This document shows, in pieces, positions 15,968-24,431 of a stretch of DNA of 45,637 bases. Position numbers and translations under genes: made by a program. Numbering within the stretch: the first letter of the stretch is position 1; every line of letters begins with the position of its first letter. This stretch comes from Jingweiarchaeum tengchongense. GTDB taxonomy: Archaea > Nanobdellota > Nanobdellia > Jingweiarchaeales > Jingweiarchaeaceae. A model generated the notes under the pieces. The model did not search any database. It had not been told where the DNA came from and saw nothing but the letters and a program-made list of their open reading frames with translations. Where the stretch lies: contig JAVZDD010000008.1 in assembly GCA_038874075.1 (NCBI GenBank), forward strand, positions 1 through 45,637. The letters are read 5' to 3'.

Positions 15968-17251
15968 ATGCAAATCATTGCTGATTTACACATTCATAGC
16001 AAATATGCAAGAGCTACGAGTAAAGAGATGGATTTGGAACATCTTTCTACTTATTCCAAGATCAAGGGAATCAATCTGTTAGGCACGGGCGATTGTACAC
16101 ACCCAAGCTGGTTTTCTGAGATAAAGAAAAAATTGAAGGAGAGAAGAGATGGCATTTACGATTACAATCAGACAAATTTCATTATCACAGGCGAAATAAG
16201 GACGATTTATAAAAAAAATGATAAATTGAGAAAGGTAGACCATCTAATTCTGGTTCCAAACATCGAAGTATGCGAGCAAATGAACGATTCATTGAAAAAT
16301 CTTGGGAATTTGAGATTGGACGGAAGAGCATCGTTTTATAAAAGTGCACCAGAGATTGTCGAAAAAATAATAGAGATATCCAAAGACATTATGATAATTC
16401 CGGCACACATTTGGACAAGCTGGTATGGTGTGTTGGGTGAATTTTCAGATTTTAATAAAATAGATGAATGTTACGAAGATCAGACGAAGCACATACATGC
16501 ATTGGAGACTGGACTTAGTTCAGATCCAATGATGAATTGGAGATTATCTTCACTCGATAAATTTACACTTGTATCAAACAGCGATTCACATTCACCATGG
16601 CCATGGCGCTTGGGCAGAGAAGTAAATGTTTTTGAGATCAATGACGAGAAATTTAGTTACAAGGAAATCGTCGATGCAATCAAGAAAAAAGATAGGAGGC
16701 GCTTTCTATTCACGATTGAATGTAATCCAGAATATGGTAAATACCACTTTGATGGACATAGAAAATGTAACGTTTCCTTGTCACCAAAAGAAGCAATAAA
16801 AAATAACAACATTTGTCCTGTTTGTGGTAAAAAGCTTACGATTGGTGTGTTACATCGGGTTGAATTACTTGCAGATAGGGAAGAAGGCTTCGTTCCAAAA
16901 GATGCAATTCCATTCAAGACTTTATTACCACTTTATGAGATAATTTCACACGCATTGAAGGTGAATCAACTTTATTCAAAAAAAGTGATTGAGGAACAAG
17001 ACAAATTGATAAAACATTTTAAGAACGAATTTAATGTCTTGTTGAATGTTGATAAAGAAGAGTTAATGAAAGTTACGGATGAGGTAATAGTGGATGCAAT
17101 TATGAAGGTCAGAAACAACGAAGTTAAGGTGATTCCAGGTTATGATGGTGTATACGGGAAACCTGTTTTTTCTGAATCAGAGTTTAATAAATTTGAGGAA
17201 AATAGAAGAAAAGTATTAAGAAGGCAAAGTAAGCTTGGAGATTATTCTTAA
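15968..17251 (+). CDS. Endonuclease Q (PHP-domain DNA repair nuclease)
   Basis: A 427-aa protein matching EndoQ. The N-terminal PHP domain begins with ADLHIHSKYA (metal ligands His8, His10), then GTGDCTHP, PAHIWTSWYG and SNSDSHSPWPWRLG. A zinc-finger-like part follows (HRKCNVSLSP...CPVCGKKL, about 257-285), and then an RVELLADREEGF motif. EndoQ nicks DNA on the 5' side of hypoxanthine, uracil and abasic sites, a repair route found mainly in archaea. The length matches the Thermococcales enzyme (about 420 aa). It is the last gene of the operon. Its TAA shares the palindrome TTAA with the stop of the convergent lipoprotein gene. Confidence 0.85.
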   Translation: MQIIADLHIHSKYARATSKEMDLEHLSTYSKIKGINLLGTGDCTHPSWFSEIKKKLKERRDGIYDYNQTNFIITGEIRTIYKKNDKLRKVDHLILVPNIEVCEQMNDSLKNLGNLRLDGRASFYKSAPEIVEKIIEISKDIMIIPAHIWTSWYGVLGEFSDFNKIDECYEDQTKHIHALETGLSSDPMMNWRLSSLDKFTLVSNSDSHSPWPWRLGREVNVFEINDEKFSYKEIVDAIKKKDRRRFLFTIECNPEYGKYHFDGHRKCNVSLSPKEAIKNNNICPVCGKKLTIGVLHRVELLADREEGFVPKDAIPFKTLLPLYEIISHALKVNQLYSKKVIEEQDKLIKHFKNEFNVLLNVDKEELMKVTDEVIVDAIMKVRNNEVKVIPGYDGVYGKPVFSESEFNKFEENRRKVLRRQSKLGDYS

Positions 17252-18135
17252 CCCTTTATTACTTGGAAGGTAATCTGTGGAGAATCAAAGCAGTAAGTGT
17301 AAGTTGTATTCGCTTTAATTCTCAAAACAACATCGCTACTTGCTTGTTTAAGATTATTCAGTGTGAAAGGTAATCTTGCCTCGTAACTCTCACCATAGAG
17401 CAATAATTGTATGGGTATACCATTTTTACAATAGAAAACTTTTGTCCCTTCGTTTTTTGTACAAGTAAAATCCCATTGCGATTGGAGTGCTGGTGAAGCT
17501 TGGGCATCGAATAGGTCATTGCTTGGAATTTCAATGTTGAACTCCCTTATCTTATCGTCCAGTAAATTGAACCCAAGCGATGTTGGTCTTCCCTTGTATT
17601 TGTTGGATAAAACAATCGTGAACGGAATGCTCCTCAATGATTTCGTTGATTTTGCGTCTTCCAATCCGATGAATTCGAGTGATATCGGTGCAACATTCTG
17701 TCCTTTTTCTATGCTTGCATTGCTAGTCAGAGGAGTGATGAGCAAATCATGGTAACTTATCGTTGTGTAATTGAAGCAAACTCTTACATTTTGATTATAC
17801 TCTGAGTTCTCCTGTGCATTTTCAGTAACATGAAGCGTCCAATAAAAGCGCACAGGCACCTTTGGTCTTATTTCTGGAATTGTTTGCGGGTTCTCTTCAG
17901 GGATCGTAATATCAGATGAAACATATTTAACAATTCCTGCTTGCACATCATAAAGTGATTGATCCAAATAGTTCGTCACAACTGCCTGTAATGTTGTGTC
18001 AGCACCTCTTGCTAATTTGTACAAAGTAAGATTAACACTTATTTCAATGCCTTCCTTTACTGTTGGTTTCTGGTTTATACATCCCAAAATTAATATAGCT
18101 AGTAGGGCTGTGATAACTATTGTTGTCTTTTTCAT
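17248..18135 (-). CDS. Predicted lipoprotein with two beta-sandwich domains (paralogue 4 of 4)
   Basis: A 295-aa secreted lipoprotein: signal helix MKKTTIVITALLAILILG followed by lipobox Cys19. Two beta-rich domains follow. The first contains VRFYWTLHVTENA and VCFNYTTISY. The second begins ISLEFIGLEDAKS, carries a Cys pair (WDFTCTKNEG...FYC), and ends TYTYCFDSPQITFQV. These match the corresponding positions in the three upstream paralogues: W-x-[IL]-x-A in domain 1, Y-x-Y at the end. I chose ATG 18135 because GTGAT lies 4 nt upstream; an ATG at 18141 is possible. No catalytic motif is visible. A cell-surface binding or scaffold role is likely. Confidence 0.75.
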   Translation of the reverse strand: MKKTTIVITALLAILILGCINQKPTVKEGIEISVNLTLYKLARGADTTLQAVVTNYLDQSLYDVQAGIVKYVSSDITIPEENPQTIPEIRPKVPVRFYWTLHVTENAQENSEYNQNVRVCFNYTTISYHDLLITPLTSNASIEKGQNVAPISLEFIGLEDAKSTKSLRSIPFTIVLSNKYKGRPTSLGFNLLDDKIREFNIEIPSNDLFDAQASPALQSQWDFTCTKNEGTKVFYCKNGIPIQLLLYGESYEARLPFTLNNLKQASSDVVLRIKANTTYTYCFDSPQITFQVIKG

Positions 18136-18178
18136 TTCCATCACTCTAAAATAAAAAATCACAATTTAATAATTTTTT

Positions 18179-19060
18179 CTATTCAGTAACTTCTATTCTC
18201 AAAAAGTTAGAATCTATTTGGTATCTATAATTTACCCTTACCTTTATTCTAGTGACCAAACCATCATGCGCTCTTGGATGATTCATTTCCATTCTTATCC
18301 TGAGATAATCCGCAGAGACTAGACGAGTGCAAGGATCAAATAAATTGGACGAAGCATTGTAGGTGTATAGTTTAACTTCACCCACTACTTGCTCGCCCCA
18401 ATTATTCGGACAATTATGAGAAACAATGCTCACATCCTTTGGAACCTCAATTACAATGCTGTTTATATTGTCATTGAAAACCTTTCCCTTACCTGTGTTT
18501 TTTAAATTGATTACTAAGGTGAATGGAGCATCCCCAGTATCTTCATGTATTACGATTGGATTATCCGTGCTTAGATTCACAGGGAGAGGCCCTCGTTCGC
18601 TTCCATAAGTACAGGCACTACATGTTCTGAACAACGATTCATTCACGAAAAGGGCATCCACGTAACCCTCAGTTGAATAATCATAAAAAATTCTTGCTTG
18701 CATGCTGTTTATTACTTTATAAGAAGGTGCTTTGATGCGCCAAATTACGTATACAGTGCCATTTGGGCGGGCAGTATTTGTATTTAATCTTGATTCAGTA
18801 ATATTAAAAGCACCAAAACCAAGTAGTGTTGCATTTATTCCAGACGCAATTTCATCACCATTATTTAACATCGTGAGTGTAAGCGTAACGGTTTCATTCT
18901 TACCTATCGTATCCCTTGTCGTTGAGAAAGAAGTAATGACCAGACCATAAATTCCTTGAGGTATTACTGTCTGGTTTTGGGAAACGCCCTGATTCGTACA
19001 TCCAAAATTAAAAATAAGAATAATTAGAAATAATAAAAAAATAAAATTCATTTTTTTCAT
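18179..19060 (-). CDS. Predicted lipoprotein with two beta-sandwich domains (paralogue 3 of 4)
   Basis: A 293-aa protein with a very hydrophobic signal helix and lipobox Cys21 (IFNFGC). Domain 1 has an NEW3/CARDB-like look (KNETVTLTLTMLNNGDEIAS) and VYVIWRIKAPSYK. Domain 2 has VINLKNTGKGKV, close to the NxGxGK turn of paralogues 1 and 2 and of the 748-aa membrane protein, and ends VRVNYRYQIDSNFLRIEV. Between the domains is a Cys pair, CSAC, which could hold a disulphide or metal. No enzyme motif is seen. It lies 10 nt after paralogue 2 and shares its operon. Confidence 0.75.
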   Translation of the reverse strand: MKKMNFIFLLFLIILIFNFGCTNQGVSQNQTVIPQGIYGLVITSFSTTRDTIGKNETVTLTLTMLNNGDEIASGINATLLGFGAFNITESRLNTNTARPNGTVYVIWRIKAPSYKVINSMQARIFYDYSTEGYVDALFVNESLFRTCSACTYGSERGPLPVNLSTDNPIVIHEDTGDAPFTLVINLKNTGKGKVFNDNINSIVIEVPKDVSIVSHNCPNNWGEQVVGEVKLYTYNASSNLFDPCTRLVSADYLRIRMEMNHPRAHDGLVTRIKVRVNYRYQIDSNFLRIEVTE

Positions 19061-19070
19061 TTTGGCTCAT

Positions 19071-19967
19071 TTATCTTCCTGTTACATAAAATACTAGTTG
19101 TTGGGAATTCATGCAGTATCTGTATCTAACTTCAGCTGATAGTCTCTTTGAGAAGTCCCTGTTTATGTTATTTGCATTCAAGTTGATTACGAATGGTATG
19201 TCAAGTTTTCCTTCCCATGTTTCTATGTTTGTACCAGTACATGTCCATCCATTGTCCGCATCTCCAGAACATGTGATACCTAAGTTTGAAGGTATGCTAG
19301 ACGTGTTTAATGTGTATTCAGGAGCAGCAGATTTACCATCTGGTGCCGGTATGTTAATTGTGACAGAGGTTATGTTACCACTTACAATGCCTTGTATTTT
19401 TCCAGGACCAACATTTGAGATCGATAGTGTTGGATAAACGCTCGTTTGAGCCCATTTCGGGAACGATGTTTCCAATCCGACAAATGAGACTGCAACAGGT
19501 CCTGATGTGCTTCCTTTATCTGGTGTGATCGTTGTTGTCTCTTCCAATGTAACAGCAAAGTCATTGTATGCTTTTGTCAAGTAGTCATAACAAATTGTTA
19601 CGTATGGTTTATATGAGCTTCCTTTTATTGCATTGGTTGTTGCTGTTATTGTCCATCCAATTCTCACTCTTGTGTTCGGAGCGACATTGAATGTGCTTGA
19701 AGTGTAGTTTGGCGGGCTTCCTGGTGAAACTTCGAGGTCTGGTGTTATTATTCCGTTCAAGTAACCAACAAGATTTGTTAATGTATCCTCATAGTTGTTC
19801 TCAACTACCACAGTAATTGCTGTTCTTCCATTCTGCGTGATTCTGTTACTACTTAGCGTAGTGTTCATTACTACCCCTGTACCTGTAGGTCCTGCCGGTG
19901 TCTGTCCAACGCATCCAAACGCTAGTAATACTACCAACACAGATACAAACAAAGTTGTTTTATTCAT
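19071..19967 (-). CDS. Predicted lipoprotein with two beta-sandwich domains (paralogue 2 of 4)
   Basis: A 298-aa protein with signal MNKTTLFVSVLVVLLAFG and lipobox Cys19. Domain 1: RTAITVVVENNYEDTLTN and VRIGWTITATTNA, then YVTICYDYLTKAY. Domain 2: VAVSFVGLETSFP (close to ISLEFIGLEDAK of paralogue 4), SISNVGPGKI, a Cys pair (ITCSGDADNGWTC), and the C-terminal VRYRYCMNSQQLVFYV. The sequence is rich in Thr, Ser and Asn with several N-x-S/T sites, typical of archaeal surface proteins. GGTGA lies 5 nt before the ATG. It is the most regular of the set and a good query for finding others. Confidence 0.75.
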   Translation of the reverse strand: MNKTTLFVSVLVVLLAFGCVGQTPAGPTGTGVVMNTTLSSNRITQNGRTAITVVVENNYEDTLTNLVGYLNGIITPDLEVSPGSPPNYTSSTFNVAPNTRVRIGWTITATTNAIKGSSYKPYVTICYDYLTKAYNDFAVTLEETTTITPDKGSTSGPVAVSFVGLETSFPKWAQTSVYPTLSISNVGPGKIQGIVSGNITSVTINIPAPDGKSAAPEYTLNTSSIPSNLGITCSGDADNGWTCTGTNIETWEGKLDIPFVINLNANNINRDFSKRLSAEVRYRYCMNSQQLVFYVTGR

Positions 19968-19992
19968 TTTTTCACCTTTTTAACTTTTCTAT

Positions 19993-20958
19993 CTAATATA
20001 CTTTTAAAGGTGCTACTACTATTTTAGCATTTCCCTCCAGTGTATACTCATAAGTAATATCAAAATAAAAAGGTAACGATATAAATGTTTCTGTTGTAGA
20101 TTTAATGTCACAAGGTATGCCTATTCTTATACCAACCGCTAGCTCCTCAGGTGTTATCGCATCATTCGTACATCTTCTATGTGTATAATCGCAATGCCAT
20201 CCCTGGGATGGAGTTGGTATAGAGCAATTTATCTTATCTGAATAATTAAAACTCAATGTTAAATTCGTTCCAGGCTTCAGCATTCCTTTACCAATATTTT
20301 TCATGTCAAACGCATACGTGAAACTACTCACTTCATTTGGATTAAATATCACATGTGCTTGAGTTGCAGGTACAACACTAATCGGACCAGCACTTATGAG
20401 TGCTGCAGGCGTTGGTAATGCGTTCCTTTCTCTGCGATAACTATACTCACTTTCTGTCATTGCAATTACCTCTTGATATGCATTCATCTTATACGCATAA
20501 TCCAATGTGTAGTATATTGTATGCTCATACCACATGTTTGCGATTTCGCTCGCATTTGGTGCTTTCAATATCCAAAAAAATTCCATTTCTTGGTCAGGGA
20601 AGAACTTTGTGATCCTATGTTGCCTATATGATAAACCAGCATCACCATCATAATACGTGTTATTCGTTCTTATGTCATCTGGTCCATGGGGTACGTTACC
20701 TTCGATGATTTTAAATGGATAAACATTATCAAGACTTGCAGTCACATTACTCGCCATTTCACCAAGCAGATTATTTCTGATCACGAGTGAGATGTAAGCG
20801 TATCTGCCCGGTGGCACTTTATCAACTTTTGGTCCAAAACTCAACACACCAATGTCCTGGAATTTCTGTAATTTTGGATCTTGTTCCTCTTCCTGGCTGA
20901 CACAACCATACGTAGCTAGTAAAAACAAAATCATCAAAACTAGTAATTTTTTATTCAT
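19993..20958 (-). CDS. Predicted lipoprotein with two beta-sandwich domains (paralogue 1 of 4)
   Basis: A 321-aa protein with signal MNKKLLVLMILFLLATYG and lipobox Cys19. Domain 1: RYAYISLVIRNNLLGEMASN, MEFFWILKAPNAS and YYTLDYAYKM. Domain 2: FDMKNIGKGML, a Cys cluster (INCSIPTPSQGWHC...RRC), and the C-terminal FDITYEYTLEGNAKIVV. The same landmarks occur in the same order in the three downstream paralogues. GTGAT lies 5 nt before the ATG. It follows the 748-aa membrane protein by 6 nt. I cannot assign a ligand or reaction. Confidence 0.75.
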   Translation of the reverse strand: MNKKLLVLMILFLLATYGCVSQEEEQDPKLQKFQDIGVLSFGPKVDKVPPGRYAYISLVIRNNLLGEMASNVTASLDNVYPFKIIEGNVPHGPDDIRTNNTYYDGDAGLSYRQHRITKFFPDQEMEFFWILKAPNASEIANMWYEHTIYYTLDYAYKMNAYQEVIAMTESEYSYRRERNALPTPAALISAGPISVVPATQAHVIFNPNEVSSFTYAFDMKNIGKGMLKPGTNLTLSFNYSDKINCSIPTPSQGWHCDYTHRRCTNDAITPEELAVGIRIGIPCDIKSTTETFISLPFYFDITYEYTLEGNAKIVVAPLKVY

Positions 20959-20964
20959 TTTTTA

Positions 20965-23211
20965 TCACACACTTTGACATAAATGAGCATCTATGTACGC
21001 ATCTTGTATCGTTGCATATCTATAAAATATATCTGCTCTGAATAACAAAGACCTCCTATTTGTCACATTTATTTCTGACCACTTACTTCTCAATCCCTTA
21101 CCATCAGCATCTAATGTACATGGATAAAGCCCGAATTCTTTTAATTTGTATCCATCCCCAACACAAAAAACATTATAGTCATCGCCAAGCTCACTTACCT
21201 CATTTATGAATTTTGAGAGATATCCACCACCAGTGAAGAATTCACATATTGGAGAATATGGTCTATCTGTGATTGTGAAATAGATCGTGTTCCATTGGTC
21301 TATTGTTTGGGATGGCTTGTCCGTATATTTAAATTCTATTATGAAACTATAAGTTGTATTTGGACAAAGACCGATACCTATACTTTTTTTGTCAATCGGT
21401 AACACTAATTTTCCATCCTTGTCTATTACACCGTACCAGTTTCTTGTGAGATTCATTTTGACTGATGGGTCTTTACAAGTTTCGTTCGTAGGTGCACCGT
21501 CTAAAGTGACATTTAAATTACTTATTGTGTAAGCCTGTGTTTTATTCGTATTGTGTAATACAACGATGAAAAACCCATAATCTAAAATTGCTTTCACCTC
21601 GCATTTTATTTGTGAGTCTCCACCTGTACAACTGGTTAGATCCTGGGTCGTTCTTGCAGCATTGTATCCACTACAATAAGAAGCGTTGAAATCTAATGGT
21701 TTAAAAACATCACCCTTACAGCTTCCCAGTATTTTTGGTACTACTAAACAGAGCTCTTTTAATTCAGTGATCTCTCCTGATCCTTTGTTTGAGAAGCTCA
21801 CAACAACAGTCATCTTATCAGAACTATTTGGTCCGGCCAATATTGGTTGGGGACCAGGATCTATGTTTAATAAAATTGGACCTCTTGATGATGTCGCAGG
21901 AACGCTTTGTTGACTGAACATATTCTGCATCATGAGCACATGCGCATAAGTGTCATTGATAAATTGTGTGTAAGAGATGGAAGTCGTTGAGAAATCGGCT
22001 TCAGCGATGATTGAGAGCGGGCAATTCATAAATGTCCTACCTGCACCAGGATCACTTACTGTGATTTCAGGACATGAATGTAAAATTATTTCATTCGGTC
22101 CTAGCTTTGTTGTTCTTAATGGTCCACAAGTTTGTCCTTGTTCATTTGGAATGTTTAGATATTCGCAATAGAAATATGAAGTGAGTGAGAAGGTTGGATT
22201 GAACAAAACAATAGCTACGAGTGTATTGAATACCTCTTCTTCCCATCCACCTAGCTTTGTGCTAAGTGGATTTGCATATCTCACTGTCACATTGAATATA
22301 TCATAGGGCGCGTTGTTTTGTATCTGTGAGATTACTTGATATGTGGTTAGATCAAAACAACCCTTACTTGGCACCACATCAAATTTTTTTACTGATAAAC
22401 CAGCAGTCGGGGAAGTTTGGGTTGGCGCTTCTTGGAATTCCCACATTGCTTCTTGTTGGTGCACATATGCTTGGAAATCCAAGCTTCTTAATATATCACT
22501 TTGTTTCTTGCCAGCTGCTGTTAATTGTGTGAATGACCTACCAATGATTGGGAAAAATCCACCCACATAACCCATGATCAATGGCCACACGAGGAACCAG
22601 AATATACCCATCAATGAGCCATACATAAGTAAAAATCTTAACCAGGGAGCAGATTGCGAGAGTGTGGGTCCCCATATGATAAAAATTGGTAGGTCCATGA
22701 TTAAGAAAGCTAATATGAAAACAAAGACACCAATCGGCCACCAACCAAAAAAATATCCAGCCGCCCATGAAATAACAAAAACACCAATGAATTTCCATAG
22801 CCAAGGTATTGCCATTGCAAAGCGCTTTCCAAGAAAACCAGCGAGACCCCAAGCAGCAACTCTTGCCATTCCAGTTCCTTTACAAGCAGAACAAACAACA
22901 TATCTGATAACTTGGCCACTTTCGCAATTTGGGCAGTCCATTAATGGACCTTCCACCCACTTGCGTTGATTCACATCATAGACCCATCTGTGAACTTTTC
23001 CAGTGCCTCCACAGTTCTTACAGGTGCTTACTTTGACAATAACTCCCCTACCACCACACTTAGGACAATTACCCCTTCTTTCCGGTATCTCTTCCTCCTT
23101 TTTCTTTCCTTCCTCCTCCTTTTCAGTAGATGGAGGTGTCTCTTCTTTTCTCCCTCTTATCCTGTTACCAACCTTCTTGAATCTATCTTTTATGTTATCC
23201 CATCTACCCAT
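20965..23211 (-). CDS. Polytopic membrane protein with DnaJ-type zinc domain and surface beta domains
   Basis: A 748-aa protein of unusual build. Residues 1-47 are charged and probably cytoplasmic. Residues 48-115 hold four zinc knuckles, CxxCxGxG or close variants (Cys49/52, 64/67, 93/96, 107/110), as in the cysteine-rich domain of DnaJ/Hsp40. There is no J domain (no HPD). About 140-222 contains three or four membrane helices. The remaining 500 residues are beta-rich, with many N-x-S/T sites, and contain VVSFSNKGSGEI like the NxGxGK turn of the four lipoproteins. They end IFYRYATIQDAYI like the lipoprotein C-termini. This looks like the membrane anchor of the cluster, with a zinc platform inside and related domains outside. 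GTGAT sits 4 nt before the ATG. Confidence 0.75.
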   Translation of the reverse strand: MGRWDNIKDRFKKVGNRIRGRKEETPPSTEKEEEGKKKEEEIPERRGNCPKCGGRGVIVKVSTCKNCGGTGKVHRWVYDVNQRKWVEGPLMDCPNCESGQVIRYVVCSACKGTGMARVAAWGLAGFLGKRFAMAIPWLWKFIGVFVISWAAGYFFGWWPIGVFVFILAFLIMDLPIFIIWGPTLSQSAPWLRFLLMYGSLMGIFWFLVWPLIMGYVGGFFPIIGRSFTQLTAAGKKQSDILRSLDFQAYVHQQEAMWEFQEAPTQTSPTAGLSVKKFDVVPSKGCFDLTTYQVISQIQNNAPYDIFNVTVRYANPLSTKLGGWEEEVFNTLVAIVLFNPTFSLTSYFYCEYLNIPNEQGQTCGPLRTTKLGPNEIILHSCPEITVSDPGAGRTFMNCPLSIIAEADFSTTSISYTQFINDTYAHVLMMQNMFSQQSVPATSSRGPILLNIDPGPQPILAGPNSSDKMTVVVSFSNKGSGEITELKELCLVVPKILGSCKGDVFKPLDFNASYCSGYNAARTTQDLTSCTGGDSQIKCEVKAILDYGFFIVVLHNTNKTQAYTISNLNVTLDGAPTNETCKDPSVKMNLTRNWYGVIDKDGKLVLPIDKKSIGIGLCPNTTYSFIIEFKYTDKPSQTIDQWNTIYFTITDRPYSPICEFFTGGGYLSKFINEVSELGDDYNVFCVGDGYKLKEFGLYPCTLDADGKGLRSKWSEINVTNRRSLLFRADIFYRYATIQDAYIDAHLCQSV

Positions 23212-23216
23212 CTAAA

Positions 23217-24386
23217 TCACTCATAAACAATTTGTAATTCACCAATCTCAAATTCGCCGTTGGGTGAGGATATTCGGATTGTGTTTCCAAGGTTGGCCAA
23301 ATCCTTCTTGTTTATAACGAAGTGATTGAATCCTTCACCAACACTTCTTTCATAAGTCACATGGCCTGGCATGAATGTGAAATCTAGCATTCCAGGAACA
23401 TTGATCCTTTTCACATTCACCATCAATTTCACGATCGTTGTGTTCGATTCTAAAACATCCTTTGGAACATTGAAACTATATGTTCTCTCAACTCTTGATA
23501 CTTCAGGTAAATAAAATTCAATTTTGATATTGGAAAGTGAATAAACAGTGCCTTCTTGCGCAATGAAGCTCAATGTATTAGCTCCTTCCACCAAACCCAA
23601 TGCGATCGTGCCACTTTCCATTGTAAAATTTGAAGAGAGCTTACCAGTATATATCGGCTTGCCATTTATGTCTATCTTAGCAGTACCATCCCCTCTTGCT
23701 TCACCAATGTTTAATCTTAATATCGTGGCTCTCAAATTATCTCGCGTGAGCACGAGTGTTCTTAAATCAATTGCATTTTCCTGCTTGTACTTCATTTGAT
23801 AAATACTAATTGAAAGGTCACATGACTGAGTTGTCCAAAAATAGAATCCTTGGAATGAACATATCACGTTTATTGTATCATTCCCAGTCAACATGTTTGC
23901 AGGTATTACAACTTTCTCAGTTTCACCTTCACTAATTGCTTTATCAAAGATTACATTTTCACCCATTATTGCCTTTATCTTTGGTATGCCTTCTTTCTTA
24001 TTCAATGTGATTTCCAAAACTACTTCCTTTGTGTTCGTTGAATTCAAATTTAGAATGTTAAAAGATTTACTTCCACTTGAAATGATGTTCGAATACAATG
24101 TTGTTTTTGAAGCATCAATGAGTAATTGTACAAGCGGATAAGAGAGATAAACATCACCAATCGAATAGGAACCAATTCTTTGACCTTGACTCCCACCAAT
24201 TAAACCAACATTTCTTATATCCAACAAATAGTTGTCATGTGCGGTTATTGGTTCAACACCCCCACTTGGTGGCGTTTCATTCAGTATTCTTGCCCTCTCA
24301 GATGCTGGGACCCACATGAGATATAAGAGAATTAACCCTAATAGCGCTAGTATGATAATTGTTGTAGCATACTGCGCTTTTCTCAT
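23217..24386 (-). CDS. Single-pass surface protein, beta-rich, unknown function
   Basis: A 389-aa protein. A short basic N-terminus (MRKAQY) is followed by one membrane helix (about residues 7-27, ATTIIILALLGLILLYLMWV) with no lipobox cysteine, so it is probably anchored N-in with the rest outside. The external part is a series of beta strands resembling carbohydrate-binding or jelly-roll domains: KVVIPANMLTGNDTINVICSF, LGLVEGANTLSFIAQEG, and ISSPNGEFEIGELQIVYE at the end. I recognise no catalytic motif. I chose ATG 24386 because GAGGAG lies 4 nt upstream; the upstream TTG at 24416 lacks such a site. It is second in the cluster, 6 nt before the zinc-domain membrane protein. Confidence 0.7.
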   Translation of the reverse strand: MRKAQYATTIIILALLGLILLYLMWVPASERARILNETPPSGGVEPITAHDNYLLDIRNVGLIGGSQGQRIGSYSIGDVYLSYPLVQLLIDASKTTLYSNIISSGSKSFNILNLNSTNTKEVVLEITLNKKEGIPKIKAIMGENVIFDKAISEGETEKVVIPANMLTGNDTINVICSFQGFYFWTTQSCDLSISIYQMKYKQENAIDLRTLVLTRDNLRATILRLNIGEARGDGTAKIDINGKPIYTGKLSSNFTMESGTIALGLVEGANTLSFIAQEGTVYSLSNIKIEFYLPEVSRVERTYSFNVPKDVLESNTTIVKLMVNVKRINVPGMLDFTFMPGHVTYERSVGEGFNHFVINKKDLANLGNTIRISSPNGEFEIGELQIVYE

Positions 24387-24431
24387 ATACTCCTCTTTAA
24401 ATAATACCACTCCCAAGTTTATAAAACTTTT

